Shown in pieces: positions 10,808 through 22,185 of a stretch of 64,000 nt of DNA (position 1 is the first letter of the stretch; each line of letters opens with the position of its first letter). The stretch is from Brachypterus glaber (taxonomy: Eukaryota > Arthropoda > Insecta > Coleoptera > Kateretidae). The stretch spans positions 100,602,893 through 100,666,892 of the forward strand of contig OY294044.1 of assembly GCA_958510825.1 (NCBI GenBank), given 5' to 3'. Under the pieces are notes generated by a model that worked only from the letters and a program-made list of their open reading frames with translations, searched no databases and was not told the origin of the DNA. The translations under genes were made by a program, and so were the position numbers.

Positions 10808-11738
10808 TTGTCATTAAGTCTATTAATGATTGTTTAATATTGCAACGTGACCTAGATAACTTAGTCAATTGGTGTTTCATTAATAAATTAGCATTAAATC
10901 CAGAGAAATGTAAAATAATGACTTTTTCTCGAAAAACTTTAAATATAACGTTTAATTATGACATTAATCGCATTGTATTAAAAAGAGTCAATGAAGTAAA
11001 AGATTTGGGCATTACTTTTGACACAGCGTTAACTTTCAATTCTCACATCGAAAAAATATGTGCTAAAGCTACTAGGACTCTAGGGTTTGTCATTCGCAAT
11101 AGCAAAAATTTTGTAAATATTGACTCAATTAAAACATTATACTACTCTTATGTGAGAAGCAAATTGGAATATGCTTGCATTGTGTGGAATCCGTTCTACA
11201 CAAAATATATTGATATGATTGAAAGGGTACAAAAAAAGTTTCTGAAATTCTTGTACTTTAAAAAATATAATATATATATATATCCCAATAATGCTGATTA
11301 CAAAGAGTTACTTATCGAATTTAATATGCAATCATTAAAAGAAAGGCGCACATATCATTTGGTTGTCTTTTTGTATAAGCTTTTACATGGCATTGTTGAT
11401 GTACCGGATTTGTTAAATATGTTAAATATATCAGTGCCTAGGTCATCCATACGTATATCAAAATGTTTTTATATAAATAAAACAAATACATTACACCATT
11501 TAAATTCGCCTGTAAATGATATGTGCATAGCCTATAATAATATATGTCAGGATATAGATATATTTAATAATAATTTTAATAGCTTTAAAAGATTATTGTC
11601 ACCCATCATAAAAAGTACCTGTTCCGATCCCGAAGTTTAAGTGTAATTATTTAAGTTTGTACTAGTACTTTAAAGTTGTATCTAAATAATTGTTAAGAAC
11701 CCTGTAATTAGGTTAGCCTGTTGGGTTTAAATAAATAA
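10808..11738 (+). mobile_element. 5'-truncated LINE, + strand (RT thumb/C-terminus and 3' tail)
   Basis: An open frame runs from about 10820 to a stop ending at 11640. It matches the segment after the RT catalytic box in LINEs: LVNWCFINKLALNPEKCKIM, VKDLGITFDTALTFNSHIEK, SKLEYACIVWNPFY and a long C-terminal part. There is no ATG at the proper start and no catalytic FADD box, so it is 5'-truncated. The 3' part holds ccctgtaattaggtt, gcctgttgggtttaa and an (AAAT)n tail at ~11724-11742. The same 3' signature occurs at 49909-49980 inside Relish intron 1. Confidence 0.82.
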
Positions 11739-11741
11739 ATA

Positions 11742-11988
11742 AATATTATTGAGATTGCCTAGCAAGGGAACGTTCAAGTATTACGTAACGCAAATTTTGA
11801 CTATTTTGGACCCCCCCATGTAAAGCTATTTTCCTATACCATTAACATGGACGTAACACTCCAAATGACCACCCCCCCCTAGGAGCGTTACGTAATACTT
11901 GAACATTCCCCAACAAGGTAATTCATTAGTAAACCCTTTATAGTAATACTTATTAAAAGTGGTTGCTAGGCAATCTCAATAATATATT
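11742..11988. mobile_element. small palindromic element split by a MITE
   Basis: The outer ends tattgagattgcctagcaa (11746-11765) and ttgctaggcaatctcaata (~11965-11985) are inverse complements. The copy is interrupted at 11766 by the 145 bp MITE. Small terminal repeats and no coding. Confidence 0.55.
11766..11910. mobile_element. MITE, GGGAACGTTCAAG family, copy 2
   Basis: Same termini and internal blocks (ggacccccccatgtaa, cctataccattaacatgg) as the copy at 3951-4096. The flanks are CAA on both sides (11763-11765 and 11911-11913), so a 3 bp duplication again but not TTA. It sits inside a smaller palindromic element. Confidence 0.82.
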
Positions 11989-13000
11989 TTACCTATGAAA
12001 ATATGTATCGGTATGTATTAAGCAAACAAAAAAGTCCAAACCAAAAATTTGATAAAATTAAAAATTTCCTGTTGTCCGACCCTGTGGTAATGATAGTATC
12101 AACTCTCGATATTAGCGAGAGATTTCTATTGTTTCCAGCTAAAAGGGAAAAATTATATCGATTATTTATTTTCCACTGAATCGGTTAAATTTAGTTTGGT
12201 TTGCGTGATTCTACTTAATAATCTTTTGTACAAATCTTATCGTAGGTTTTTATGAGTAGGTAATAGAAATATTTTTAGACTTGATTCACAGAATTTAATG
12301 GATTTTCGTTCTTGGTAATGTAAAACTCGATGTTGGAGTAAAAAATACACAATAGAAACGAAAACAATCAAACAAAATTTAGTAAGGTGAAACGGGGCAA
12401 ATTTGATTTGGACTTTTTTTGGTATTTTTTTTAATATTTCCAGTATCATGAGATAAATAGGAGCAGTAGAGAGTTGCTTAAAAAACGACTAAAACGTGAC
12501 ACTCCCTCATTTTGTTATTCATCACAAAAAAAACTACTTCAGTACAAATTTCGTCAAAATGTACCACGGGCAAGAACATTTATTTTAAATAACTATTAAC
12601 AGAATCCTTGAAAATTGAATCGATAGAGTAGTCAAAAATTAGTTACTTTAGTTACCTGGAATTTTACCGAGTAAAATCCCAGGTAAAGAACAAGACATTT
12701 GACATTTTAGATTGTAAAATTAGAAATTAGAATTATAAATCAAAGTAAAGAAAGGAAGAAAAGGGTGTGGTTTTTAAATCTGGTTGATTATCCTATAGGA
12801 AAACCTTAATAAACCATTAGAAAGTTTTAACAAACCTTTAAAAAAACAGCTTTTTATAAATACATACATGTATAATATTTTAAGAACCGCTTTCAGAAAA
12901 GTAATGGATTTTAGTTCTTTGTAAATTATTAATTATAATTAAAACTCGATGTTGAAGTAGAAACAGTTTGTAAATAAAAACGAGAACAATGTGACAAACA
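11989..13000. other. gene-free AT-rich stretch
   Basis: No gene or RNA recognised. Phrases such as 'gatgtt(g)(g/a)agta' with 'ctttgtaa(tg)' recur loosely here (12300, 12910-12960) and at ~13615 and 13755. That suggests a degenerate tandem or dispersed repeat with a unit of several hundred bp. Confidence 0.4.
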
Positions 13001-13228
13001 ATGAAGCTGAAGTTTGCAACGTTTTTTTGCAACGAATATTCAAATAGTACATTAAAGTACTAGTTTCATAACATACGTTTTTAGCGCACGAGTACAAGTT
13101 TAGAAAACAAGACGCTTGCGGCGAGGTTTCTAAAGTGCTAGTGCGCTAAAAACGTGTTATGGAATAAGTGCTTTAATATACTATTTGAATTTTCGATGCA
13201 AAACAAACGTTGCAAACTTCAGCTTCAT
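13001..13228. mobile_element. hAT-like hairpin MITE (ATGAAGCTGAAG family), copy 1
   Basis: Begins atgaagctgaagtttgcaac and ends with the inverse complement gttgcaaacttcagcttcat. The 228 bp are largely self-complementary. Direct flanks are gacaaaca on both sides, an 8 bp target-site duplication typical of hAT transposons. Further copies: 35619-35844, 36018-36241, 36299-36524 and a truncated one at 38790. Confidence 0.88.
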
Positions 13229-15140
13229 GACAAACAAAATATGTGAAAACTAAAATTCTAAAAAAAAAGGTCAATTAGTTTTTTTCAGGGGGAAATTTAA
13301 GCATATTATTCTGGGGGTTGTAACTTTCACACCCCTAACTCCCAGATACCCCAAAATTAAAATCTTAGATAGCAACCCTCACCTTATTTAAAATACTAGT
13401 GCTTTTCGAAGAAACTCTTTCCTATTGTAAAAAATCAGTGTAATCATTTTTATTTTTTTTTTTTGAATTCTTGAAGTTTAGGGCTGTAGAACCTAGATAA
13501 AACAGTAAGTGAAATTAGTTTGCGACTGACTTTTCGAATTTCAAAAGACTTTTATACTCGTGAACTTTTAAAAAGCTAAAAGTAGCAAACTAATTTCATA
13601 ATACGCCATACAATCTATGTAATGTAATACCCGATGTTGAAATAAAAAGTATTTGAACAATAGAAACAATGTTTAAATCATAAATACTAAAATTAGAAAA
13701 TAAATTGGAATTTACTTTTTTTGAAAAAGTAGGTTTTTAGACTTGATTGATGGATTTTTGTTCTTTGTAATGTAAAACTTGATGTTGAAATAAAACTAAT
13801 TTATAATTCAACAGAAACAAATGTCTAGCATCATAGAATAAAGTGGCATATTTGTAAAATGAAGAATGTTTTAGAAACAAACCTAATTTATTAATTGTTA
13901 ACAACTAACGGGTATATTAAGTTTTGGCATTTTCATCCCATTTTTAAAACTTTTAAAATTTAAGAAAAGCATTGTGTTTGTAAAAAAAACAATTTATTTT
14001 GGCTATTTTTACAAAATTTTCTTAAAAAACGGCATATGGAGGTTTTTAAGGTCGCTGAAATTAAATCGGGGGAAAAGTGGGAAAGCCTTTTTATATGTGC
14101 AGTAATTTTTTTTAATGCGATGAAGTGATCTCGTTTCTATATTTATTAATCCAGAAATTACATACATAGAAAAAACGGATTCCTTGAACCAAGGACACGT
14201 GTCTTTGGTTATGTTCAAAGACACGTGTCCTTGGTTCAAGGAATCCGTTTTTTCTATATAGTGTTTAGTACACAGTATACGCTATACTAGAAACTTTCTG
14301 GTATACTTAGATTAAATTAATCTACAAAGAAAATAGGTAATGACTGTAACCATAACGGAAGTTATTACTCCATTTGGAAAATGCGTGTATATATTATTAT
14401 TTTTTAAATTGAAAAATTTAATTTAATTTGTTGCTGACGCACGCTGCATAATACATATACCTATTACATAAGTCAAAAAAAATTTTTTTTCTTTACCTCT
14501 TTAAAGTTTGCTTTTGTAGTATTGCTAGTAATAAAAGAGTAATTCCATTTCAAATCGATCAGTGGCTGCGATTTTTTTTTTAGATTTTTTTGAATTTTAG
14601 ATATGTTGTTCTACTACAGTTCTTCGCATGAAAGAAAGTCTACGACGAAAGGGGGAGGAATCATTCACACTCTCTTCTTTCCGTCAAGAGCGTTATAAGG
14701 CGTGCGTGCCTACAACGGGCCTCCCACTTGCACACACATTCCATTTTTGAAAAAAACCGCCTTTAAATTAAAAATAGAGGATTATCCTTAAAATATGTAT
14801 TTATGACTTCAGCAGTCAAATCGATGGAGATTTAAAGCGTTTTAGAGAAAAAAATAAATATCATTAATGAAAATATAATGGATGACTAGATTTGGGGTTT
14901 AGTCAGAGAAAGTACTCATGAACATACTAGGACGAGTTTATTTTGCTTCATTTCTAAACTTTTTTTTATAATTTTGTTCACTAATATAATAAAGTTATTA
15001 AATTTTTTTATTAACTCCCTTTTTTTTAATACAATCTATCCTAGGACAATAAGTATTTTCTATGTACAATAAAAATAGACATATGGAGTAGGATGCCAGT
15101 GCATTCTCTCCATTATACATTACAATATATTTGTGTGACA
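13229..15140. other. gene-free stretch with one strong hairpin
   Basis: Apart from the hairpin at 14166-14257, I see no supported gene, RNA gene or bounded transposon. About 13440-13620 has AT-rich imperfect repeats. The frame at 14009-14239 on the - strand is an artefact of the hairpin. Confidence 0.45.
14166..14257. repeat. perfect 42 bp inverted repeat with 8 nt loop
   Basis: Left arm 14166-14207 and right arm 14216-14257 are exact inverse complements, separated by gttatgtt. Each arm carries gacacgtgtc, itself a palindrome with an E-box core. It could be a tiny foldback MITE or the hairpin of a small-RNA precursor; the sequence alone does not decide. Confidence 0.85.
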
Positions 15141-15169
15141 ATGGAAAATAAAATAAATAAAAAATATCA

Positions 15170-15520
15170 CATAAATCTAGTGGGTAAGTCGTTTGGTCTA
15201 AATCGCTTCAAACGTTTAGGTTCATTAATGGGCTCCATTAACTTATTAGCTAGTTTATTTGGGTGGTCACTTATTCTGTCTTTGTATTTAGAACTAAAGT
15301 TTTGTATTTCATCTTTTCCTTTTCTTCCGATTTAATTTTGTGTTTTGGTGGGCAATAAACTGCTGAAATCTTTAGTGTACATAATTTATCTTCTATTTGG
15401 ACAGTCGTAGCTTGTAGATAATCTTTCTGATACTATTCTAGTTCAAAGTGTTTGATGTTATTTCTGATTATTATTGCTGTTCCTGCATGTGCTGTACCAT
15501 CAGGATGGTTGAAAGTTATT
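15170..15520 (-). pseudogene. jockey-like LINE remnant: endonuclease piece fused to C-terminus
   Basis: On the - strand, about 15515-15330 reads as part of an EEP endonuclease: NHPDGTAHAGTAIIIRNNIK, YLQATTVQIEDKLCTLKIS, AVYCPPKHKIK, with one in-frame stop. Immediately downstream another frame reads SDHPNKLANKLMEP and RLKRFRPNDLPTRF, which resembles the C-terminal end of jockey-type ORF2. The reverse transcriptase core is missing, so this is an internally deleted, decayed copy. The C-terminal assignment is weaker than the endonuclease one. Confidence 0.65.
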
Positions 15521-15837
15521 AAATAAATATAAAAATATATTTGTTTTGGTTAATGAATGTTTTGGTTAATGAATGATTAAAGTCATAGATTTTCTTAAAT
15601 TTTAAAGTAATCTCGTTTTCCTGGCTGCAAAATCAAACTTTTTTATGAAATATTATAATTTTTTTTTTCCGATAATCATCTCTATAGTAATTACGTACAC
15701 TAATCCCAGGCACAAAATTCATGTTGACTTGTGTTATTAACGAACTTATATGATAGAAAATTTATTAATATCATAATGTATTGTAGAGGGTTGGTCATTG
15801 ATGAGTCATGATTTGATGGGACCGAGAATTGTATTTT
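15521..15837. other. gene-free AT-rich stretch
   Basis: Nothing recognised between the LINE remnant and the dispersed repeat that begins near 15838. Confidence 0.4.
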
Positions 15838-16478
15838 CTACGACTGCTTTAGAATGTAAGCAAATACACACACTTTTCAAATACAGAATGAATCCATTCT
15901 AGCTCTAGATACGGTATGAATATTCCGTATCAAGTGTTAGAATGAGCACATGTAGTGCCATCTCTTATTTATAAAAGTAAAGAAAACTGTAGCAAAATTA
16001 GCAAAAATATATATATTTTACCATGAAATATTGAATAATTTAATGCAATTTAAAGTTTTGCGTTAAAATTACATAAAGTTTATTAGTTTTTCTTAATATT
16101 TGACCAGTTTTTTATCAATTTAGTTCAAAAAATTAAAACTGCTCCATCTATTGTTAAATATTTAAACCTGATATCTGTCAGAACAATCTGACATAACCTT
16201 CAATTTTTACATTAAAAATTGTAAATATGTGCTAAAATTAAATAAAAATCTTTTTTGAGTACTGATTTGATAAAATTATTAATTAATTGCTTTATTAAAA
16301 AATATGTGTTTTGTTGCATTTACAACTTCAAGTCACAATAAACATTGTTTTTAAACTTGTCCGCAGTTTAAAGCCACACAATGTTTTATATTTGCAGTCG
16401 AAGAAAAAGTATAGTCTACAACACGTATCGAATAGTCATTCCGCGCTAGCGGGACCGCCATACTCGCCTGCCGGCTCG
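15838..16478 (+). repeat. ~640 bp dispersed repeat, copy 1 (inverse copy 47583-48250)
   Basis: Begins tttctacgactgctttagaa and ends near gcctgccggctcgta. The same sequence occurs inverted at about 47583-48250, with shared blocks including aactgctccatctattgtta and tacgagccggcaggcgagta. It contains a short perfect inverted repeat (gatacgg...ccgtatc at ~15910). No coding frame. Possibly a non-autonomous transposon; its termini are not obvious inverted repeats. Confidence 0.72.
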
Positions 16479-16716
16479 TAAGATTTTAAAGGAATAGCTC
16501 GAGGAATAGAAATATGAATTACTATTTTAAAGTGAATAAAACGCTACAAAATTTTCTCAAAAACCATGAAAACATATCAAGTTGATGGGATCTTTCCTAC
16601 AATTTTCTACTTTATTGATGGGATTTTCGTAAGATTTCATAGGACCGTTTACCGTAAGATTTGATGGGGCTTTTTTTACAGGGTAATATTTGTTTTTATT
16701 TTTTTATTTTTTTTTT

Positions 16717-16805
16717 CCAAAATTTTGGAGTGTTACGCCCATGTTAATGGTATAGGAAAACATCGTCCAAAATTATCAAAATTACGTAATAATTGAACGT
16801 TGCCC
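16717..16805 (-). mobile_element. GGGAACGTTCAAG-family MITE, decayed partial copy
   Basis: Contains ttggagtgttacgcccatgt, aatggtataggaaaa and attacgtaataattgaacgt, in the inverse order relative to the copy at 3951. The distal terminus is lost. Confidence 0.65.
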
Positions 16806-16955
16806 AAGTATTTAGTAAAATGTAATATGCCATTTACTGTGAATGGTATATAATGGAATGAGTATCATTACATATTTTCACGGTTTGTTTTGTAATCACG
16901 TCAGTCCGAATAACTGACAATTTGACTCTATTTGCCTAATTTATATAATAATATT
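16806..16955 (+). repeat. ~150 bp direct repeat flanking a palindromic element, copy 1
   Basis: Contains catttactgtgaatggtata, attttcacggtttgttttgt and cagtccgaataactgacaat. A second direct copy lies at 18132-18275, with the palindromic element 16961-18069 between them. A shorter inverted relative lies at ~33525-33605. Confidence 0.7.
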
Positions 16956-16960
16956 ATTTA

Positions 16961-18069
16961 TACAGGGTGTATTTGAAATAGCGTAGGAAATTTTAACACG
17001 TGATTCTATGTCTAAAAATGCGTCATAAGGGAGCTACGCCCCTTTGAAATTGGCTAAAAAAATCGTTTTTTATTTAATAACTCAGGAATCCTTTGAGATA
17101 TATTAACGAGGTTTTGCACGTGAATTAATCCTAATAAGGCTCATCTTTGTATGTCAGTTTCACGTACTTATTTAAACCAGGGGTGTGCGAAATGGGGGGG
17201 CAGTTTTTTGTCCCAAACTTTTTTCTGTGTAACTTTTTTGCAATTTTATTTTTGAAATATGATTCCTCAGGTCAAAATACATAAAAAAAGGTACTCTTGT
17301 TGTAATACTGTAGGATTAACCGTTTTCGAGAAAAGTTCATTTGAAGGTGAAATTTCACGGTTCGAGGACGAAAAATTAAATACTAAAATGTTGAAAACCA
17401 AAATTTTAATGTTGCAATGTTATTCTACATCAAAAACTAAGAAAAAAAGTTTCCAAACATGTAGGTAGAAAAAACGCTATTAAAGCTACCATAGCCCTTT
17501 AAAAATGGTGCATATTTAGGAGACCATAGCTCCATTAGGATTCATTTTTGGAAGTACCTGTATATGAGGTTTTTTTCTTAGTTTTTAATGTACATTCGCC
17601 ATGCATCATTAAAATTTTGGTTTTCAACATTTTAGTATTTAATTTCTCGTCCTCGAACCGTGGAACTTCACCTTCAAATGAAAACGGTTAGTCCTACAGT
17701 ATTACAACAAGAGTACCTTTTTTATGTATTTTGACCTGAGGAATCATATTTCAAAAATAAAATTGCAAAAAAGTTACACAGAAAAAAGTTTGGGACACAA
17801 AACTGATAACCCCTGGTTGAAATAAGTACATAAAAATAACACATAAAAACGAGCCTTGGTAGGATTAGTTGACGTGCAAAACCTCGTTGATATATCTCAA
17901 AGGGTTCCTGAGTTATTAAATAAAAATCAATTTTTTTAGCCACTTTCAAAGGGGCGTAGCTGCCTTATGACGCATTTTTAGACATATGTTTATAGGAACT
18001 TTTTGTCATATTTTATGATGTAGAATCATCTGTTAAAATTTCCGACGCTATTTCAAATATACCGTGTAT
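16961..18069. mobile_element. palindromic element with TACAGGGTGTATTTGAAATAG ends, ~1.1 kb
   Basis: Left end tacagggtgtatttgaaata; right end is its inverse complement with a few changes (tatttcaaataccgtgta-like). Long stretches mirror each other: 'aatcctttgagatatatt' with 'aatatatctcaaagggtt', and 'ggtactcttgttgtaatact' with 'agtattacaacaagagtacc'. The centre is near 17515, so nearly the whole element folds back. The frames seen in it (17259-17468 +, 17722-17949 -) are mirror by-products. A copy interrupted by later insertions lies at 42841-45330. Confidence 0.82.
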
Positions 18070-18131
18070 ATTATACAAACATATTTATAGCTACTATAAC
18101 TAGCTATAATACCTCCAATGCTAAATTTTTC

Positions 18132-18275
18132 CAAGTATTTGGGAAAATGCAATATGCCATTTACTGTGAATGGTATATAATGGAATGGGTGGCATTACAT
18201 ATTTTCACGGCTTGTTTTGTAATTACGTCAGTCCGAATAACTGACAATTTGACTCTTTGTCTAATTTATATAATA
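18132..18275 (+). repeat. ~150 bp direct repeat, copy 2
   Basis: Second copy of 16806-16955 (tatgccatttactgtgaatg, cacggcttgttttgtaatta, cagtccgaataactgacaat). Confidence 0.7.
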
Positions 18276-18868
18276 TAAAAGTATTTATAGCTACTATAGC
18301 TAGCTATAGTAGCTATAATAACTTTAATGCTAAAATTATAATTTTTTAAAATAGTTTCCAAGGTTTTTTCGGTTTAATTTATTATAAAAAATAATCGTAA
18401 AGTATGTTTAAACAATTTTATAATATTTGAATGCAATTTTACTACCTAGACATTTTTGAGGTCCATGAACTAAAAATGTAAGCAGGTGTTCCGTATTTTT
18501 AAATTAGAGACCTTGGCAGTGGTTATCGTTTTTTTCTGTCTCACGTGTACTAGATACATTGAAATGTATGTGGAAATTTTTGGAAAATTTACTTTAAATG
18601 CTTGTATAAAGATAAGTTTATAAAATATAAATTTTATTTAAAATACTATGAAGCTGAAGGTATCGTATTTTCCAAAATTTCATATGCAATTATTTAATAA
18701 AATTTAGTAATAAATACTGTGATATCAGGCGATTTTTTTTTAATTTCTAAGTTCACGTATTTTCCTAACAACAACAGTTTAAAAAGAAAATTATTAATTA
18801 ACATTTTTAGGAATATTTAGGTTTCGCGTTTTTCAGATAGAGGTATTTAAATTATTGAATATAATATA
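18276..18868. other. gene-free AT-rich stretch
   Basis: A short palindrome, agctactatagctagctata(gtagct), lies at ~18290. No gene recognised. Confidence 0.4.
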
Positions 18869-19583
18869 CCGGGTGTCCCAACTCTATTTACCCAGCGATT
18901 TTCTCGAAAACTAAAAGAGATAATCAAGTTCTGCGAAAACTATCTTAAATTAAACAACTTGAACTATCTTTTAGCATATATTTGATACTTTCAGCTCTTA
19001 AAATATGGGCAGGGGGGCATGGGGGGGAGTTTTTTTAATGGAAAAGGGGGTCGTGTGATACATCATTTTAAAGCAAATAAAATTCTCTATCGGACTGTAT
19101 ATTTTTTAATTTTTTAAACAATTTTTTGATTCTTTAATTTTTTGTACTAAAAATGCGATTTTTTAAGTTTTTTTTTTGTAAATTTTTATTTATGTCGATT
19201 AAAATTAGTTAAAAAGTATAATTTACTTTTTTCATCATGAAATTAGTAACTTGTTGTTTGATTTTTTTAGAGTAATTTTGACAAAAATACCCATTTTCAA
19301 CCCTATTTTAAACCCAAAAAAAAAATAAAAAAATTAAAAAAATTAAAAAATATATAGTTAAATGGAGAATTTAATAAGCTTTAAAATGATGTATCACACG
19401 ACCCCCTTTCCATTAAAAAAAATGTCCCCCAATGCCCCCCTGCCCACATTTTAAGAGCTGAAAATATCAAATAAATGCTAAAAGATAGTTTAGTTTGTCT
19501 TATTTAAGATGGTTTTCGCAGAATTTGATTATGTCTTTAAGTTTTCGAGAAAATCGTTGGGTAAATAGAGTTGGGACACCCGG
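18869..19583. mobile_element. foldback element with CCGGGTGTCCCAACTC ends, 715 bp
   Basis: Starts ccgggtgtcccaactctatt and ends with its inverse complement, flanked by TA (ata|ccg ... cgg|tat). The arms extend over ~215 bp (ttttctcgaaaa, gggggcat, gtgtgatacatcattttaaa and their mirror images). There is no transposase. Another copy at 45358-48872 is split by an insertion, and a short fragment lies at 49493-49540 in Relish intron 1. TA flanks suggest a Tc1/mariner-type source, but only weakly. Confidence 0.82.
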
Positions 19584-20858
19584 TATTAATTAAAATTGTT
19601 GTATCACCTTATTGTTAAACAGTTTAGAGCCGCAGGCAATTTTTTTTTAGGATTTTTAATGACACGGCACTCGAACTCGGTTCCGCAGGCAAAAACTTTT
19701 ATAAATTTTCAAAGAAAATTTTAATTATTTATAAAACATTTTAAATACAAGTTTCTTATGGATTTGCGTTTTGTAACCATTTTCAGCGCCGCAGGCAAAT
19801 ATTTTTAGAAATCTGAAGAACCAAACACTTTAGAATTGTTAAAAACAAAGCAAAATAATATATTGTCTGAAAAGTCAGGGCGGGGCGGGGCACGGTCCCC
19901 TGCTCCCCCCCCCCCTCGGGGCGCCTATGTTTCACACTACCACCTACTTGCGCGACGTCCTGTATTGACAATCCCTTATTAATAAAATTCCATTTACAGT
20001 GTAACAGATTTCCAGATGTTAACCATACTATATGCGTGTTCCCAGTTTAAACGCAATAAAATTGTTTTCCTCAAAGTTAATATTTTATTTACGGCCAGGA
20101 TATATGTCACATTATTAAATACTGATATTATTTATATCTACTAAAATAAAAATAAAATAAAATTTCCTTCGTAATTAAAGTACAACTTGTTAACTATGGA
20201 AAAATAGGTCGTGTTTTGATAACATTTTGCGCTTCAAGTGGCGGGGTTTTTGCGTTTTATCAAGTTCAAAATATAAAACGTATATTACGCACAAAACATT
20301 TGTGGATACCTCTCGGGATACCTTTAAATTGCATCCCGATGTCTTCAGGCGCGGACTGGTTTCTTGAGGGTGGGTCGAAAAAATGACAAAAGGGTCTTGT
20401 AAAACAGCTCAAAAACCAATAGAAATAGAAAAATCAATGTAATGAAACCAGGGGCACGCCCAGGCGGTCATATCAAATTATTGAGAGGATGGGAAATGCC
20501 TTCCAAAGGGGGACATAGTCATCCAAATACCTAAAAGGGACTGCCGCTTGCCCGGAACAGTTAAAAGTCGAGGCAAATGTCTTGACCCAAAACTTTTGCC
20601 CTCCTTTCGTACATTCATATGTACGAAAGGTGGGCAATTCTATGTGTGTACATGTACCCTAGGGTATTTCAAAAAATTGCGTTACGTAATTTATAGACAT
20701 TTCCTTAAAAGTGTTATCTAAGTACACACTTCTGTCAAAATCTAGGTAATAAAATAGATAAGATAAACTTGAAAGCCAGACTGCTTGTGTGTGATTAAAT
20801 ATTTTATATAAATTTTGCATAGGAAAATAACGTAATAAAGTATGATATATTAAATATA
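19584..20858. other. gene-free stretch
   Basis: Three loosely similar pieces (19620-19700, 19780-19800) share 'cgcaggcaaa'. A C/G-rich block lies at 19875-19925. A 12 bp perfect hairpin (cctttcgtacat/atgtacgaaagg) occurs at ~20604-20631. No gene recognised; the - strand frames at 19783-19971 and 20659-20871 show no domain. Confidence 0.4.
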
Positions 20859-22185
20859 CAGAGCGTGTCAAAAGTCCGACCCCTTTAACTTTAGACCGGC
20901 TTAAGATATCCTTGACATTTGGAGCACATAATTATGTGTTTAAATAGGGTTAAAAATGGTAATTTTCGTCAAAATTTCGTAAAAAAACAATTTTTAAAAA
21001 ATGGATTATTTCATGATACAAATACTTCCATTATACTTTTAAACTAACTTTAAAAATATATATATATATATTTTTTTTTTTATTTTATTAACGGGATAAC
21101 CCCCTTTTTAAAAAATTACATATATACATACATAAAATTTACACTAATATATGGGTATTTCTGTACGAATCCATACCACCTTGGTGATTGAATGTCACGG
21201 ATTTTCGTTAAACTTTTTTTATATTATCACCACTCTAATACTAAAAGCCTTATGCAAAAAAAAGAATTAAAAAAAAATTTTTGGCTGAGATATGATTTTT
21301 TTAAAATTTTGTAATTTTTCAATTTTTGACGATAAAGAAAACAGCTTTATTTTCAATTTATTACTATAAGTCTGACAATTTTAATCCAAATTTGATGAAA
21401 TTTGGTGCACCCATGTAATCTTAGATGACAATCTTGATTTTTTTATAATTTTTTTTAATAGTGGGTTTCTGCTCTTCTTCTTCTTCTTAAAAAATTTTTT
21501 TTTACGTTTTTTTATAACTATGTTTAACCCGATTTTTCGTAAAGTGCCCCCCCTACGATTTTTCTCAAATTTTGGTCAAATGTACTTCTAAGTGTCCTTT
21601 TTTCAATGACGTAAAATTTATTCTGGGCAAATTAGGTTTACTATATACTTTAGCCATTTTAAATTTTTACGACAATGAGGAATTGTGCTGGAAATAGCTG
21701 TTTTACAAAAAAGGCACATATTATTTTTTATATGTTTTTAATAGTTTAGGTCAAATGCTTCATTTTAAGACAAAAACAAAATAATTAATTGTTGTTTTTT
21801 TTTCAAAAAAGGCGCAAGTCCACAATTTTATTACTTTTTTATTTCTATATATTTTGTAGGCGTTTTTTTTCTGGTGTAAACGTTAGCTTACGTTAAATAC
21901 TAAGTCATTAACATCAAAAACTATTTTTATTTTTTTTTTAACACAATATGTTTTATGGTTTTGTTTTTGATCTTAAAAATGCCTGAAAGTTGGTAAACTG
22001 TCAGAGTAAGAAACTTTTTTTTGTTATAAATCTTTTTTTAATTCGCAGCTCAGAGAAAAGTTTTCTATGCCGGGAATAAATCCTTAATAAAAACTAATTT
22101 AAAAAATATTAATTTATTTAACATACTAATTCTTTATTTACAATTTATTTATGTCTTATTATTTAACTTTAATTATTATACAAAG

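Noticed and set aside
17259..17949. Frames of ~70 codons on both strands in the palindrome 16961-18069
   Set aside because: They mirror each other because the DNA is an inverted repeat; neither has a recognisable domain.
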